Origin: Rhodobacteraceae bacterium HLUCCA09 | GTDB taxonomy: Bacteria; Pseudomonadota; Alphaproteobacteria; Rhodobacterales; Rhodobacteraceae | DNA length: 35,043 nt | Reading direction: 5' to 3' | Assembly (NCBI GenBank): GCA_001314685.1 | Contig: LJNT01000164.1 | Span: 1-35,043, forward strand | Shown: one piece after another, positions 1 to 10,560 of the stretch | How positions within the stretch are numbered: position 1 is the stretch's first letter | Layout: each line of letters opens with the position of its first letter | The notes under the pieces: model-generated | Told to the model about the DNA's origin: nothing | What the model saw: the letters and a program-made list of their open reading frames with translations, nothing else | The model's database searches: none | Position numbers and translations under genes: made by a program

Positions 1-327
1 CCCTGCGCCGAGATACAAAGACCGTGCCGGCCCGAGAGCGCCCGGGGGGCACCCCTTCGTGCGGCGCGAGGCAGTGCCACCGCCCTGCAGCGGGTCTGCG
101 CGCAACCGCGCCCCTGTGCCGCGCGGGGCGGGGCGGGCGCCCTCCGGCCTGCGGCTCGGCAACGCCCGATCCGGCAGGGGATTGGCCCCGCCCTGCCCGG
201 CGAATCCTGGCTGCGTCGCGGCCGCGCTGCAAGACGGCGCCCCCCCCTCGCGGCTTCCCCTGTCCCGCCCCTTCGTCTAACGCTGGGGCCGACCGGCCGC
301 CGACGAAGCCGGACGGGAGGAGAGGCC
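1..327. other. Gene-less leader region upstream of maeB
   Basis: No convincing reading frame was seen in this stretch. The open frames crossing it are arginine/proline-rich shadows of GC-rich DNA. Its right end carries the ribosome binding site of maeB, GGAGGAG about 6 bases before the ATG at 328. The left end is cut by the window edge, so the neighbouring gene is unknown. Confidence 0.5.
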
Positions 328-2661
<2,334 letters not shown>

Positions 2662-2669
2662 CGCTGGCC

Positions 2670-2736
2670 GGGGGCGCCGCCCCCGTCGGCCCGTTCCGGG
2701 CCGACTCCCCCGGAGTATTTCGGCCAAGATGATGGG
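2670..2736 (+). repeat. Double-hairpin intergenic repeat, copy A (terminator-like)
   Basis: Hairpin 1 is GGGGGC-GCC-GCCCCC (2670-2684). Hairpin 2 is GTCGGCCC-GTTCC-GGGCCGAC (2685-2705). They are followed by TCCCCCGGAGTATTT and, a little later, GATGATGG. It lies 8 bases after the maeB stop in the same orientation. Related copies lie at 24819, 31065 and, on the minus strand, 34301. A role in 3'-end formation or transcript stabilisation is inferred from position and structure. Confidence 0.75.
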
Positions 2737-2837
2737 GCGGGCCGGGGCGCGACCCGGAGCCGCGCGCAGGCGAGGGATCGCCGGGGGCGGGCGGGCCGAT
2801 GGCGAAGTCGAGGTGCGCGCAGGCCGGCGATCCGCGA

Positions 2838-2866
2838 TTGACACTGCAACTTGGCAATATCATTAC
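2838..2866 (+). promoter_or_regulatory. Candidate sigma70-type promoter of the meh-mct pair
   Basis: A perfect TTGACA -35 box at 2838-2843 is followed by 17 bases and CATTAC at 2861-2866, a poor -10. Alphaproteobacterial promoters often keep only the -35 box. The stretch 2838-2900 is clearly more AT-rich than its surroundings. Short TGGC...GCCA inverted arms span the -10 region (TTGGCAATATC.../...ACCGCCAGG) and could be an operator. The predicted start site leaves a leader of about 40 bases before the ATG at 2912. Confidence 0.45.
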
Positions 2867-2911
2867 CGCCAGGCATCGCAAAAAGACGATATGTTACCCA
2901 GGGAGGGGCGG

Positions 2912-3781
2912 ATGGGCAGAGCCGAGACGGCGGAGGCGGCAGGACAGGAAGCCGTGGGCCGTGTGCGCGAGAGGTCGGGCGGCGTGACCGAGGTGCTCGC
3001 CAACATGCTCGGCGCCACGATCCGCCCCGGCTGGCATGCCGGGGCACTGGCAGAGGGCGACGTGCTGCCGCCGCTCTGGCACTGGGCCGGCTTTCCGCAG
3101 GACACGCCGATGGAGGGGCTGGGGCCGGACGGGCACCCGGTGCCCGGTGCCTTCCTGCCCGATCTGGGCCTTGGCCGGCGCATGTGGGCGGGCGGCAAGC
3201 TGCGCTTCCGGCGCCCCCTGCACGTCGGCGAGCGACTGACCAAGCGGTCGGAGATCACCGGGGTGGAGTGGAAACGGGGCGATTCGGGGCCTCTCGCCCT
3301 CGTCTCGCTCGAGCACGCGATCTCGGGCGAGGGGGGGCTGGCGATCGAGGAGAGCCAGCAGATCATCTATCTCGCCATCCCCGACACATACCAGCCGCCC
3401 CGGCCGCGCCCCGCTCCCGAGGGGGCGGTGTTCGACGAGGCCGTGGCGGTCGATAGCGTCCGCCTGTTCCGCTACTCGGCGGCCACGTTCAACGGCCACA
3501 AGATCCACTTCGACCGGGAGTTCACCACGCGGGTGGAGAATTACCCGGGGCTGATCGTGCACGGGCCACTTCAGGCGACCTTGCTGATCGAACGGGCCGT
3601 CCGGCACCGGGGTGGGGCGCGTCCCGTTTCGCTGTCGCACCGAGGCGTGCATCCGATGTTCGAGCACCAGCCGCTGCGGCTGATCGGGGTGGACGAGGGG
3701 GCCGCGATGAGCTTGTGCACTGCGACGCTGCCCGAGCATGGCGGGCATCAGGGCATGCAGGTCAGGGCGGAGTGGGCGTGA
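2912..3781 (+). CDS. meh: Mesaconyl-C4-CoA hydratase-like protein (HTD2/MaoC hotdog family)
   Basis: A 289-residue double-hotdog hydratase. The C-terminal half has the hydratase-2 signature (FRYSAATFNGHKIHFDREF, with the catalytic-type Asn-x-His and Asp). The N-terminal half has LPPLWHW, GPDGHP and GRRMWAGGKLRF, which I recognise from the Meh/HTD2 family (COG3777 type) rather than from R-specific enoyl hydratases. Chloroflexus Meh hydrates mesaconyl-C4-CoA to citramalyl-CoA. The ATG at 2912 is preferred because GGGAGGGG lies just before it; an in-frame ATG at 2891 lacks a good ribosome site. The stop overlaps the start of the CoA transferase by one base, so the two are translationally coupled. 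The family also contains itaconyl- and other acyl-CoA hydratases, so the substrate is inferred from the partner gene. Confidence 0.8.
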   Translation: MGRAETAEAAGQEAVGRVRERSGGVTEVLANMLGATIRPGWHAGALAEGDVLPPLWHWAGFPQDTPMEGLGPDGHPVPGAFLPDLGLGRRMWAGGKLRFRRPLHVGERLTKRSEITGVEWKRGDSGPLALVSLEHAISGEGGLAIEESQQIIYLAIPDTYQPPRPRPAPEGAVFDEAVAVDSVRLFRYSAATFNGHKIHFDREFTTRVENYPGLIVHGPLQATLLIERAVRHRGGARPVSLSHRGVHPMFEHQPLRLIGVDEGAAMSLCTATLPEHGGHQGMQVRAEWA

Positions 3782-4992
3782 TGGGCGTCCTGTCGGGCAT
3801 GCGCGTGGTCGAGGGCTCGGCCTTCGTGGCGATCCCGCTGGCGGGGATGACGCTGGCTCAGATGGGCGCCGAGGTGATCCGGTTCGACCGGCTCGAGGGC
3901 GGGCTCGACGCGGGCCGCTGGCCGGTCACGCGCGAGGGGCGGTCGCTGTTCTGGGCGGGGCTGAACAAGGGCAAGAAATCGGTCGCCGTGAACATGAAGT
4001 CCGACGAGGGGCGCGAGCTGGTCACGCGGCTGGTCACCGCGCCGGGCGACGAGGCCGGGCTGTTCCTGACGAACCTGCGCGTGCGCGGCTGGATGGATCA
4101 CGAGACGCTCTCGGCCCATCGCCCCGACCTCGTGACCGTCACCCTGCTCGGCGACCGGCACGGCAACCCGGCGGTCGACTACTCGGTGAACCCCGCGCTG
4201 GGCTTTCCGATGGCGACGGGGCCGGAAGGGTCGGACGAGCCGGTGGCGCATGTCCTGCCCGCGTGGGACTGCATCGCGGGCAACCTCGCCGTGTCCTCGC
4301 TCCTCGCCGCCGAGCGGCATCGGCTGAAGACGGGCAAGGGCCAGGAGGTGGTTCTTGCGCTCAAGGACGTCGCGGCGGCGATGCTTGGGCACCTCGGGAT
4401 CGTGGGCGAGGTGCTGGTGAACGGCGTCGACCGGCCACGATCGGGAAACGCGCTCTACGGCGCCTACGGGCAGGATTTCGTGCTGGCCGACGGGGCGCGC
4501 GTCATGGTGATCGGGCTGACCGACCGGCAGTGGCGCGGGCTCGTCGCGGCGACCGGCACGGGCAAGGCGATGGAGGCGCTGGAGCAGCGGACGGGCCTGC
4601 CCCTGAGGGACGAGGGCGCGCGCTTTCGCCTGCGCCACGAGATCACGGCGCTGCTCGCACCGTGGTTCGCCGTGCGCGGTCTGGCGGAGGTGGCCGAGGC
4701 GCTCGAGGCACAGGGCTGCACCTGGTCAGAGTTCCGCAGCTTCGCCCGCGCCGTGCGGGAGGATCCCGACCTGTCGACGGACAACCCGATGATGGCAGAG
4801 GTGGAGCAGCCCGGCATCGGCAGCTACCCCGTGCCGGGCACTCCGGTCAGCTTCGGGGCGCATCCACGCGAGGCGCCGGTGCGGGCGCCCCTGCTCGGCG
4901 AACACACGGAGGAGGTGCTGGCCGACGTGGCGGGCCTGTCGTCGGGCGAGATCGCCGCGCTGATGGACCGCGGGGTGGTGGCGGGGCCGTGA
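3781..4992 (+). CDS. mct: CaiB/BaiF-family CoA transferase, mesaconyl-CoA C1-C4 transferase (2-methylfumaryl-CoA isomerase) type
   Basis: A 403-residue family III CoA transferase. It opens with VVEGSAFVAIPLAGMTLAQM and GAEVIRFDRLEGGLD, carries GLNKGKKSVAV near 60-70, and has the candidate catalytic Asp163 in VLPAWDCIAG, followed by LLAAERHRLKTGKGQ. The C-terminal STDNPM, VEQPGIGSY and LGEHT motifs are family-typical. As I recall the Chloroflexus Mct sequence, the similarity runs over the full length; that enzyme moves CoA intramolecularly between the C1 and C4 carboxyls of mesaconate. The TGATG overlap with the Meh-like gene supports one shared pathway. Product prediction: mesaconyl-C1-CoA to mesaconyl-C4-CoA, then citramalyl-CoA by the partner. 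No lyase gene lies in the window; an Mcl enzyme elsewhere in the genome would be needed. Confidence 0.82.
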   Translation: MGVLSGMRVVEGSAFVAIPLAGMTLAQMGAEVIRFDRLEGGLDAGRWPVTREGRSLFWAGLNKGKKSVAVNMKSDEGRELVTRLVTAPGDEAGLFLTNLRVRGWMDHETLSAHRPDLVTVTLLGDRHGNPAVDYSVNPALGFPMATGPEGSDEPVAHVLPAWDCIAGNLAVSSLLAAERHRLKTGKGQEVVLALKDVAAAMLGHLGIVGEVLVNGVDRPRSGNALYGAYGQDFVLADGARVMVIGLTDRQWRGLVAATGTGKAMEALEQRTGLPLRDEGARFRLRHEITALLAPWFAVRGLAEVAEALEAQGCTWSEFRSFARAVREDPDLSTDNPMMAEVEQPGIGSYPVPGTPVSFGAHPREAPVRAPLLGEHTEEVLADVAGLSSGEIAALMDRGVVAGP

Positions 4993-5017
4993 GCCGCGGC
5001 CCCGGCGAGCGTCGGTA

Positions 5018-5053
5018 TCGCCGGCCCGCGCAGGAAGTCGCGCGGGCCGGCGA
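5018..5053 (+). terminator. Strong hairpin downstream of mct
   Basis: A perfect 14-bp stem (5018-5031 with 5040-5053; core CCGGCCCGCGC/GCGCGGGCCGG) encloses an 8-base loop. It starts 26 bases after the mct stop. No T tract follows, so intrinsic termination is only likely, not certain. The hairpin could also serve the minus strand. Confidence 0.55.
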
Positions 5054-5148
5054 CCCTCCTCCTCCCCGGGTCGTTCCCCCCGCCCCGCGCCTTCGGTGGG
5101 ACAGCGGCAGCGTCGTCGGCGCGGACCGGGGAGCGGGCACACGCCGGG

Positions 5149-5217
5149 TCAGGCCCAGGTGCCGGTCCTGCCGCCCGGCTTCGACGGTCTGGCGGGGTTC
5201 GCCTTCTTGCCTCCCAT
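5149..5217 (-). CDS. Possible 22-residue basic micro-ORF
   Basis: A short frame beginning MGGKKANPARPSKPGG lies alone in the 465-base gap between mct and spoVR. GGAGA stands 7 bases before its ATG, a good ribosome site. The peptide is rich in Lys, Arg, Pro and Gly and has no recognisable domain. In DNA of this GC content such short frames arise by chance, so only the ribosome site and its isolation speak for it. The rest of the gap (5054-5148 and 5218-5457) shows nothing else I can support. Confidence 0.25.
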   Translation of the reverse strand: MGGKKANPARPSKPGGRTGTWA

Positions 5218-5457
5218 CCGGGTGTCTCCACCGCGGCGTCCGCACCACGCCCACAGGGAAGATGTGACATGGCCCCCGGCCGCGCGCTCGCCGGATTTCG
5301 ACGGGCCGCGTCGGATTCCTGCCAGAAGCGCGCAATTTGCAGGCTTCCGACCCGACATCGCAGGGGCGGGGCGGGGGCGGGCAACGACAAGGATGCCCCC
5401 GCCGAAGGGCCGCGGCGGACGGCGCGCGCGCCGGTTCCCGCTACGTCGCCCGGCGGC

Positions 5458-7074
5458 TCAGGCCGCGTCGCTGCGGTAGACGGCGAGCTCGGCGTCGGTC
5501 TCGGCGTCCCGCTCGGTCAGGTGCACGGCGTAGCCCCAGAGCCGCTGGACATGGCGCAGCGTGCGCCGCACCTCGAGCGGGTCGAGCACGCGGCCGTCCT
5601 GCACGGCATGGCGCAGGTGCAGCACACGCTCGCCGCGCATGTCGGCGCCCGTCACCTCGATCGCGGGCGTCTGGGCGGCGGGGTCGTACTGGTCGGCCAG
5701 CGCGCGAACGATCCGGCGATAGCCCTCGTCGTCGTGGATCGCCTCGACGCGCAGGGCCGGCGCCGCGGCATCGTCGCAAAGTGCGAAGAGGCGCCACTCG
5801 CGGATCAGCCGGGGCGAGAGATACTGCCGCACGAAGCTCTCGTCGCGGAACTCGGCCCAGGCGTGGCGCAGTGTCTCGACGGGCCGCGCGTTGCCGGCGA
5901 TGTCGGGGAACCAGGCGGCGTCTTCCTCGGTGGGCTCGGTGCAGACGCGGACGATGTCGCGCATCATGGCAAAGCCCAGCGCATAGGGGTTGAGGCCGCC
6001 GTAGCCCTGCGCGTCGAAGGAGGGCTGTGCCACCACCATCGAATGCAGGTCGAGAAACTCGAGCATTGCGCCGTCGCCGATCCGGCCGCGGTCGCGCAGG
6101 CGCTGCATGATCTCGAAATGGCACCAGGTGGCGCACCCCTCATTCATCAGCTTGGTCTGGCGCTGCGGCTCGAAATAGGTGGCCAGCCAGCGCACGATCC
6201 GCAGAAGCTCGCGCTGCCATGCATCGAGCAGCGGCGCATGGTTTTCGAGGAACAGCAGAAGGTTCTCCTCGGGCAGGCCCATCGCGCGCCGCTCGGCCAC
6301 CGCCGTGCCCTCCTCGGGCGGCTCGGCGCGGGAGGGCACGGTGCGCAGCCACAGGTCCTGCGCCGCGAGCCTTTGCTGCCGCGCCCGCTCGGCCAGTCGT
6401 GCGCGTGTCGCCACAGGGTCGGGCCGTTCGCCCCGCCCGGCGCGGTCGACCCCGTGGGAGAGGAGCGCGTGGGCCGCGTCGAGCACCTCCTCCACCGCCG
6501 GCCGCCCGTGCCGCTCCTCGCAGTCCATGACGAAGCGGCGGGCGTGGCGCAGCTCGTCGAGCACGGTGTCGGCATCCGTCCACTCGCGGAAGACGTGGTT
6601 GTGCCGGAAAAAGTGATTGTGACCGATGGCGGCGTGGGCGATCACGGTGGCCTGCGCGGCCATCGTGTTGTCCTCCATGATGTAGCAGAGACTCGGGTTG
6701 GAGTTGATGACGATCTCGAGCGCGAGCTGCTGGAAGCCCTTGCGGTAGAGCATCTCCTGACGGGCGAAGCGCTTGCCGAACGACCAGTGCGGATACATCA
6801 CCGGCATGCCGGTGGCGGCGTAGGCGTCGAGCATCTGCTCGGAGCTGACGACCTCGAGCCGCGTCGGGTAGGGGTCGAGGCCCAGCTCGCCGCGCGCGAT
6901 CTCCTCGATGGCGTCGTGGGTGCGCGCAAGCGTCTCGAAACTCCACGCCGGACCCTCGAAGAGCAAATCGCCGGTGGCCGTGGCCGTGGCCGGCGCCGCG
7001 CTCGTCGTCTTCCGCTTTGCCGGCGCCTTTCCCGTCGCGCCGCGGGCCGCCTGTCTTTCGCGCTTCTCGGTCAT
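5458..7074 (-). CDS. SpoVR family protein (YcgB type)
   Basis: A 538-residue SpoVR/YcgB protein. Conserved family blocks are visible: VVSSEQMLDAYAATGMPVMY, HWSFGKRFARQEMLYRKG, ELVINSNPSLCYIMEDN-like text, and the His-rich HNHFFRHNHVF. It has a low-complexity Lys/Ala/Thr-rich N-terminal extension of about 35 residues before the conserved part. The biochemical function of SpoVR proteins is not established. In Bacillus it affects spore cortex formation; in non-sporulating proteobacteria it travels with prkA and a DUF444 gene and is linked to stationary-phase or nitrogen-starvation responses. The chosen ATG overlaps the stop of the upstream DUF444 gene by four bases (ATGA), which fixes the start and shows translational coupling as the last gene of the operon. 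Confidence 0.93.
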   Translation of the reverse strand: MTEKRERQAARGATGKAPAKRKTTSAAPATATATGDLLFEGPAWSFETLARTHDAIEEIARGELGLDPYPTRLEVVSSEQMLDAYAATGMPVMYPHWSFGKRFARQEMLYRKGFQQLALEIVINSNPSLCYIMEDNTMAAQATVIAHAAIGHNHFFRHNHVFREWTDADTVLDELRHARRFVMDCEERHGRPAVEEVLDAAHALLSHGVDRAGRGERPDPVATRARLAERARQQRLAAQDLWLRTVPSRAEPPEEGTAVAERRAMGLPEENLLLFLENHAPLLDAWQRELLRIVRWLATYFEPQRQTKLMNEGCATWCHFEIMQRLRDRGRIGDGAMLEFLDLHSMVVAQPSFDAQGYGGLNPYALGFAMMRDIVRVCTEPTEEDAAWFPDIAGNARPVETLRHAWAEFRDESFVRQYLSPRLIREWRLFALCDDAAAPALRVEAIHDDEGYRRIVRALADQYDPAAQTPAIEVTGADMRGERVLHLRHAVQDGRVLDPLEVRRTLRHVQRLWGYAVHLTERDAETDAELAVYRSDAA

Positions 7075-8387
7075 TCGGCCACGCCCTCGCGGCGGAACAG
7101 GTCGCGGAACACGGGGAAGATGTCGCGCGGCTGGGCGATGCGGCGCAGGGCGAGCGCGGGATGCACCTGCGCGATGGGGGCGTAGCCCTGCCACAGGTCG
7201 CTCTCACGCGGGATGGCAAAGCCGGGCTGGCCGCGCTGCGACAGGATCTCGACATAGGCCATGTATTGCACGGAGGGCAGGATGTCGTCGGTCAGAAGCT
7301 CGATGCAGGTCTCGACGTCGCCCGGCACGTCGTCGCCGTCGGAGGCCTGCGCGACGTAGAGGTTGTAGTCGTCGGGCGGGTAGCGCGCATCGCGGATGCG
7401 GATCATCTCGCGCAAGGCGCTCGAGACGACCGTGCCGCCGGTCTGCCTGTCCTCGAAGAAGGTGCGCTCGTCGACCTCTTCGGCGCGCTGCGTATGGCGG
7501 ATGAAGACGACCTCGACATGCTCGTAATGCCGCTCGAGGAAGAGGTGCAGGAGCAGGAAGAAGCGCTTGGCCAGCCCCTTCATCTCCTCGTCCATCGAGG
7601 CCGAGACATCCATCAGGCAGAACATCACCGCGCGGGCCACCGGCTCGGGCCGCCGCTCCAGCCGGTTGAAGCGCAGGTCCATCGGGTCGAGCCAGGGCAC
7701 GGCCGCACGCTTGCGCCGGGCGCGGTCGAGCGCGTCGCGCAACTCCGCGATGCGGGCCTTCGCGGCGCTTCCGTCGGCCGGGACGATCTCGCCCGACTCG
7801 AGGCGGGCAAGTTCCGCCTCGAGCTCGGCCACCGCCTCGGGGCGGGGGCGGCCGAGCGCGGCGCGGCGCACCATCGAACGGCGGAGCGAGCGCATCAGGT
7901 TGAGACGGCTCGGGGGGCCGGAGGGGCTGAAACCCGCGCGGTAGGGCTTCGAGCTTTGCTCGGCCCTGAGCTTCTTCTTCACGAGGTCGGGCAGCGCGAG
8001 ATCCTCGAAGACGAGGTCGAGGAACTCGTCGCGCGTCAGCATGAAGGCGAAGCCGTCCTCGCCCTCGCCCTCGGCGCTGCCCTCGCGCCCCCCTGCCCCG
8101 CCGCCCCCGCCCCGGGGCCGGGGGATCGTGTCGCCCTCACGGAACGCGCGGTTGCCCGGCAGCACGCCCACGCGGCGGCCGGTGCTCTCGTCGCGGCGGA
8201 ACTCGGGCTCGTGGATGTCGTCGGCGGGGATCACCACGCGCTCGCCCGAACTCGTGTCCTCGATGCTGCGCTCGAGGATGTTGTCGCGCACCGCCTTGCG
8301 CAGCCGCGACCGGGCGCGGTTGATGAAGCGCTGGCGATTACCGAGGTTGCGACCCGACGGGTTCTGCCGGCGGTCGACGATGTGCAT
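7071..8387 (-). CDS. DUF444 / YeaH-YhbH family protein with VWA domain
   Basis: A 438-residue member of the YeaH/YhbH family (E. coli YeaH is similar in length). The N-terminus is typical (IVDRRQNPSGRNLGNRQRF, basic, RSRLRKAVRDNI). A Gly/Glu-rich linker follows near 92-110. The C-terminal half is a von Willebrand A-like domain with the metal-site motif MDVSASM (Asp260, Ser262, Ser264) and a downstream TGGT. Such proteins probably act as metal-dependent adaptors. The gene sits between prkA and spoVR, 57 bases after prkA and overlapping spoVR by four bases. The three gene products are thought to act together downstream of the PrkA kinase, although the mechanism is not known. Confidence 0.94.
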   Translation of the reverse strand: MHIVDRRQNPSGRNLGNRQRFINRARSRLRKAVRDNILERSIEDTSSGERVVIPADDIHEPEFRRDESTGRRVGVLPGNRAFREGDTIPRPRGGGGGAGGREGSAEGEGEDGFAFMLTRDEFLDLVFEDLALPDLVKKKLRAEQSSKPYRAGFSPSGPPSRLNLMRSLRRSMVRRAALGRPRPEAVAELEAELARLESGEIVPADGSAAKARIAELRDALDRARRKRAAVPWLDPMDLRFNRLERRPEPVARAVMFCLMDVSASMDEEMKGLAKRFFLLLHLFLERHYEHVEVVFIRHTQRAEEVDERTFFEDRQTGGTVVSSALREMIRIRDARYPPDDYNLYVAQASDGDDVPGDVETCIELLTDDILPSVQYMAYVEILSQRGQPGFAIPRESDLWQGYAPIAQVHPALALRRIAQPRDIFPVFRDLFRREGVAE

Positions 8388-8444
8388 GGAGCCGATCGGT
8401 CTTCCCTTTCCTTCACCCCGCGGAGGCTGTTTGCCCCGGGCGCG

Positions 8445-10388
8445 TCAGCCCGCGTCGCGCATCCGCATGTACCATTCCACAAGCCGGCGCACCTGTCGCT
8501 CGGTGTAGCCGCGCTCGACCATCCGGGCGAGGAAGGCGTGGTGCTTTTCCGCGCTTTCCTCGTCCTGCTTCGAATCGAACGAGATCACCGGCAGCAATTC
8601 CTCGATCTGGCTGAACATCCGCTGCTCGATCACGTCGCGGATCTTCTCGTAGGATGTCCAGCGCGGGTTCTTGCCCTCGTTGTAGGCTCGCTGGCGCAGG
8701 GCATATTTGACCACCTCGTTGCGGAAGTCGCGCGGGTTGCGGATGCCGGCGGGCCGCTCGGTCTTCTGCAGCTCGCGGTCGAGCACTTCGGGGTCGAAGA
8801 GCTGGCCGGTATCGGGATCCTTGTAGTCCTGACCCTCGACCCACGCATCGGCGTAGGCGATGTAGCGGTCGAACAGGTTCTGCCCGTATTCCTCGTAGCT
8901 CTCCAGATACGCCTTCTGGATCTCCTTGCCGATGTAGGAGGCGTAGCGCGGCGCGAGCTCTTCCTTGATGAGCGCGACGTATCTCGCCTCTGTTTCCTCG
9001 TCCATCTGCTCGCGGCGGAGCGCCTGCTCGAGCACGTACATCAGGTGCACCGGGTCGGCCGAGATCTCGGCGGTGTCGAAGTTGAACGTCTCCGACAGCA
9101 CCTTGTAGGCGAACCGCGTCGAGGTGCCGGCCATGCCCTCGTCGATGCCGGCGGCGTCGCGGTATTCGAGCACGGTGCGCGCTTGCGGGTCGGAGCCCTT
9201 GAGATCCTGCCCGTTGTAGACCTGCATCTTGGCGTAGAGCGACGAGTTCTCGTGCGGCTTGAGGCGGGTCAGCACCGAGAAGCGCGCCATCATCTCGAGC
9301 GTATCCGGTGCGCACGGCGCCTCCGAAAGCTCCGACTGGGCAAGGAGCTTGCGGTAAATCCTCGCCTCCTCGTCGACGCGCAGGCAGTAGGGCACGCGGA
9401 TCAGGCTGATCCGGTCGAGAAACGCCTCGTTGTTGCGGTTGCCGCGGAAGGCGCGCCATTCCGACTCGTTGGAATGCGCCATGATGATCCCCTGGAAGGG
9501 AATCGCGCCGAGGTTTTCCGAGCCGACGTAGTTGCGCTCCTGCGTGGCAGTCAGCAGCGGGTGGAGCATCTTCTGCGGCGCCTTGAACATCTCGACGAAC
9601 TCGAGCAGGCCCTGTGTCGTCAGGTTGAGCGCGCCGGAATAGGAGTAGGCGTCGGGGTCGTCCTGGCTGAAGAACTCCAGCTTGCGGATGTCGGGGCGGC
9701 CGACGAGCGTCGAGATGTCCTGGTTGTTCTCGTCGCCCGGCTCGGCCTTGGCGACGCCGATCTGGCGCAGCTTCGAGGGGTGGAGCTGGACGACGGTAAA
9801 GCGCGAGATGTCGCCGTCGAACTCGTCGAGCCGCTTGATCGCCCAGGGCGAACACATGCCGGGCAGGCGGCGGCGCGGGATGCCGAACTCGCGCTCCAGC
9901 CGGGCGCCGTCACGCTCGGGGTCGAAGAGGCCGAGCGGGCTTTCGTAGATCGGGCTCACCCGATCGCCGGCCTTGAGCACGTAGATCGGCTGCTCTTCCA
10001 TCAACTGCTTCATGCGCTCGGCGAGCGACGACTTTCCGCCGCCCACCGGGCCGAGCAGGTAGAGGATCTGCTTGCGTTCCTCGAGCCCCTGCGCGGCGTG
10101 GCGGAGGAAGGCGACGAGCCGCTCGATCGTCTCTTCGAGGCCGTAGAAGTCGTCGAAGGCCGGGTAGCGCCGGATCGTGCGGTTCTGGAAGATGCGGCCG
10201 AGCCTGTCGTCCTTCGACGTGTCGACGATCTCGGGCTCGCCTATGGCGGCGAGCAGACGCTCTGCCGCGCCGGCATAGAGGGACGGGTCGTCGCGACAGG
10301 CTGCGAGGTAGTCGGGCAGGCTCATCTCGCGCATCTGGCGGCGCGTGAAGCGGGTATGGAACTCGTCGAATATGGAGGGCTCGCTCAT
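8445..10388 (-). CDS. prkA: PrkA family serine protein kinase
   Basis: A 647-residue PrkA protein. The AAA-type N-terminal domain has the P-loop GPVGGGKSS (113-121). Family text such as ENNQDISTLVGRPDIRKLEF, the arginine-rich RGNRNNEAFLDRI segment and the C-terminal PrkA kinase-like domain follow. E. coli YeaG and Bacillus PrkA are the known relatives, linked to stationary phase, nitrogen starvation and sporulation control; some homologues show protease rather than kinase activity. The ATG at 10388 is preferred over one ten codons upstream because the family begins shortly before FDEFHTRFTRRQMREMSL; AAGGAG stands 13 bases before it, slightly far. It is the first gene of a three-gene minus-strand operon. 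Confidence 0.95.
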   Translation of the reverse strand: MSEPSIFDEFHTRFTRRQMREMSLPDYLAACRDDPSLYAGAAERLLAAIGEPEIVDTSKDDRLGRIFQNRTIRRYPAFDDFYGLEETIERLVAFLRHAAQGLEERKQILYLLGPVGGGKSSLAERMKQLMEEQPIYVLKAGDRVSPIYESPLGLFDPERDGARLEREFGIPRRRLPGMCSPWAIKRLDEFDGDISRFTVVQLHPSKLRQIGVAKAEPGDENNQDISTLVGRPDIRKLEFFSQDDPDAYSYSGALNLTTQGLLEFVEMFKAPQKMLHPLLTATQERNYVGSENLGAIPFQGIIMAHSNESEWRAFRGNRNNEAFLDRISLIRVPYCLRVDEEARIYRKLLAQSELSEAPCAPDTLEMMARFSVLTRLKPHENSSLYAKMQVYNGQDLKGSDPQARTVLEYRDAAGIDEGMAGTSTRFAYKVLSETFNFDTAEISADPVHLMYVLEQALRREQMDEETEARYVALIKEELAPRYASYIGKEIQKAYLESYEEYGQNLFDRYIAYADAWVEGQDYKDPDTGQLFDPEVLDRELQKTERPAGIRNPRDFRNEVVKYALRQRAYNEGKNPRWTSYEKIRDVIEQRMFSQIEELLPVISFDSKQDEESAEKHHAFLARMVERGYTERQVRRLVEWYMRMRDAG

Positions 10389-10432
10389 GGGGCGATCGCA
10401 GCTCCTTTCGGGTTGCATTCAGGGCCAAGACG

Positions 10433-10459
10433 CTGCCGGGCCGGGTCTGTTCCCGGCAG
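10433..10459 (-). promoter_or_regulatory. Inverted repeat in the prkA leader
   Basis: Perfect 8-bp arms CTGCCGGG and CCCGGCAG flank an 11-base loop, 45 to 71 bases before the prkA start. It could be a leader hairpin or an operator. A second, imperfect GC-rich inverted repeat lies at about 10482-10506. Confidence 0.35.
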
Positions 10460-10520
10460 TCTGTCGTCTCTGCAGTCAGTGCGCCGCCGCCTCGAGGCGC
10501 GGCGGCCCGATCGCGGACGC

Positions 10521-10560
10521 CCGATATCGGCACGCTGCGGAGTCACGGCCCAGCCGTCAA
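10521..10560 (-). promoter_or_regulatory. Weak candidate promoter of the prkA operon with palindrome
   Basis: Reading leftwards, TTGACG (10560-10555) is a good -35 box, but the hexamer 17 bases on, CAGCGT, is a poor -10. The perfect palindrome CCGATATCGG at 10521-10530 lies at the predicted start site. The short AT-rich patch 10558-10575 is the only one in the 572-base gap. The remainder of the gap, 10575-10960, shows only GC-rich short inverted repeats and no gene. Confidence 0.3.
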
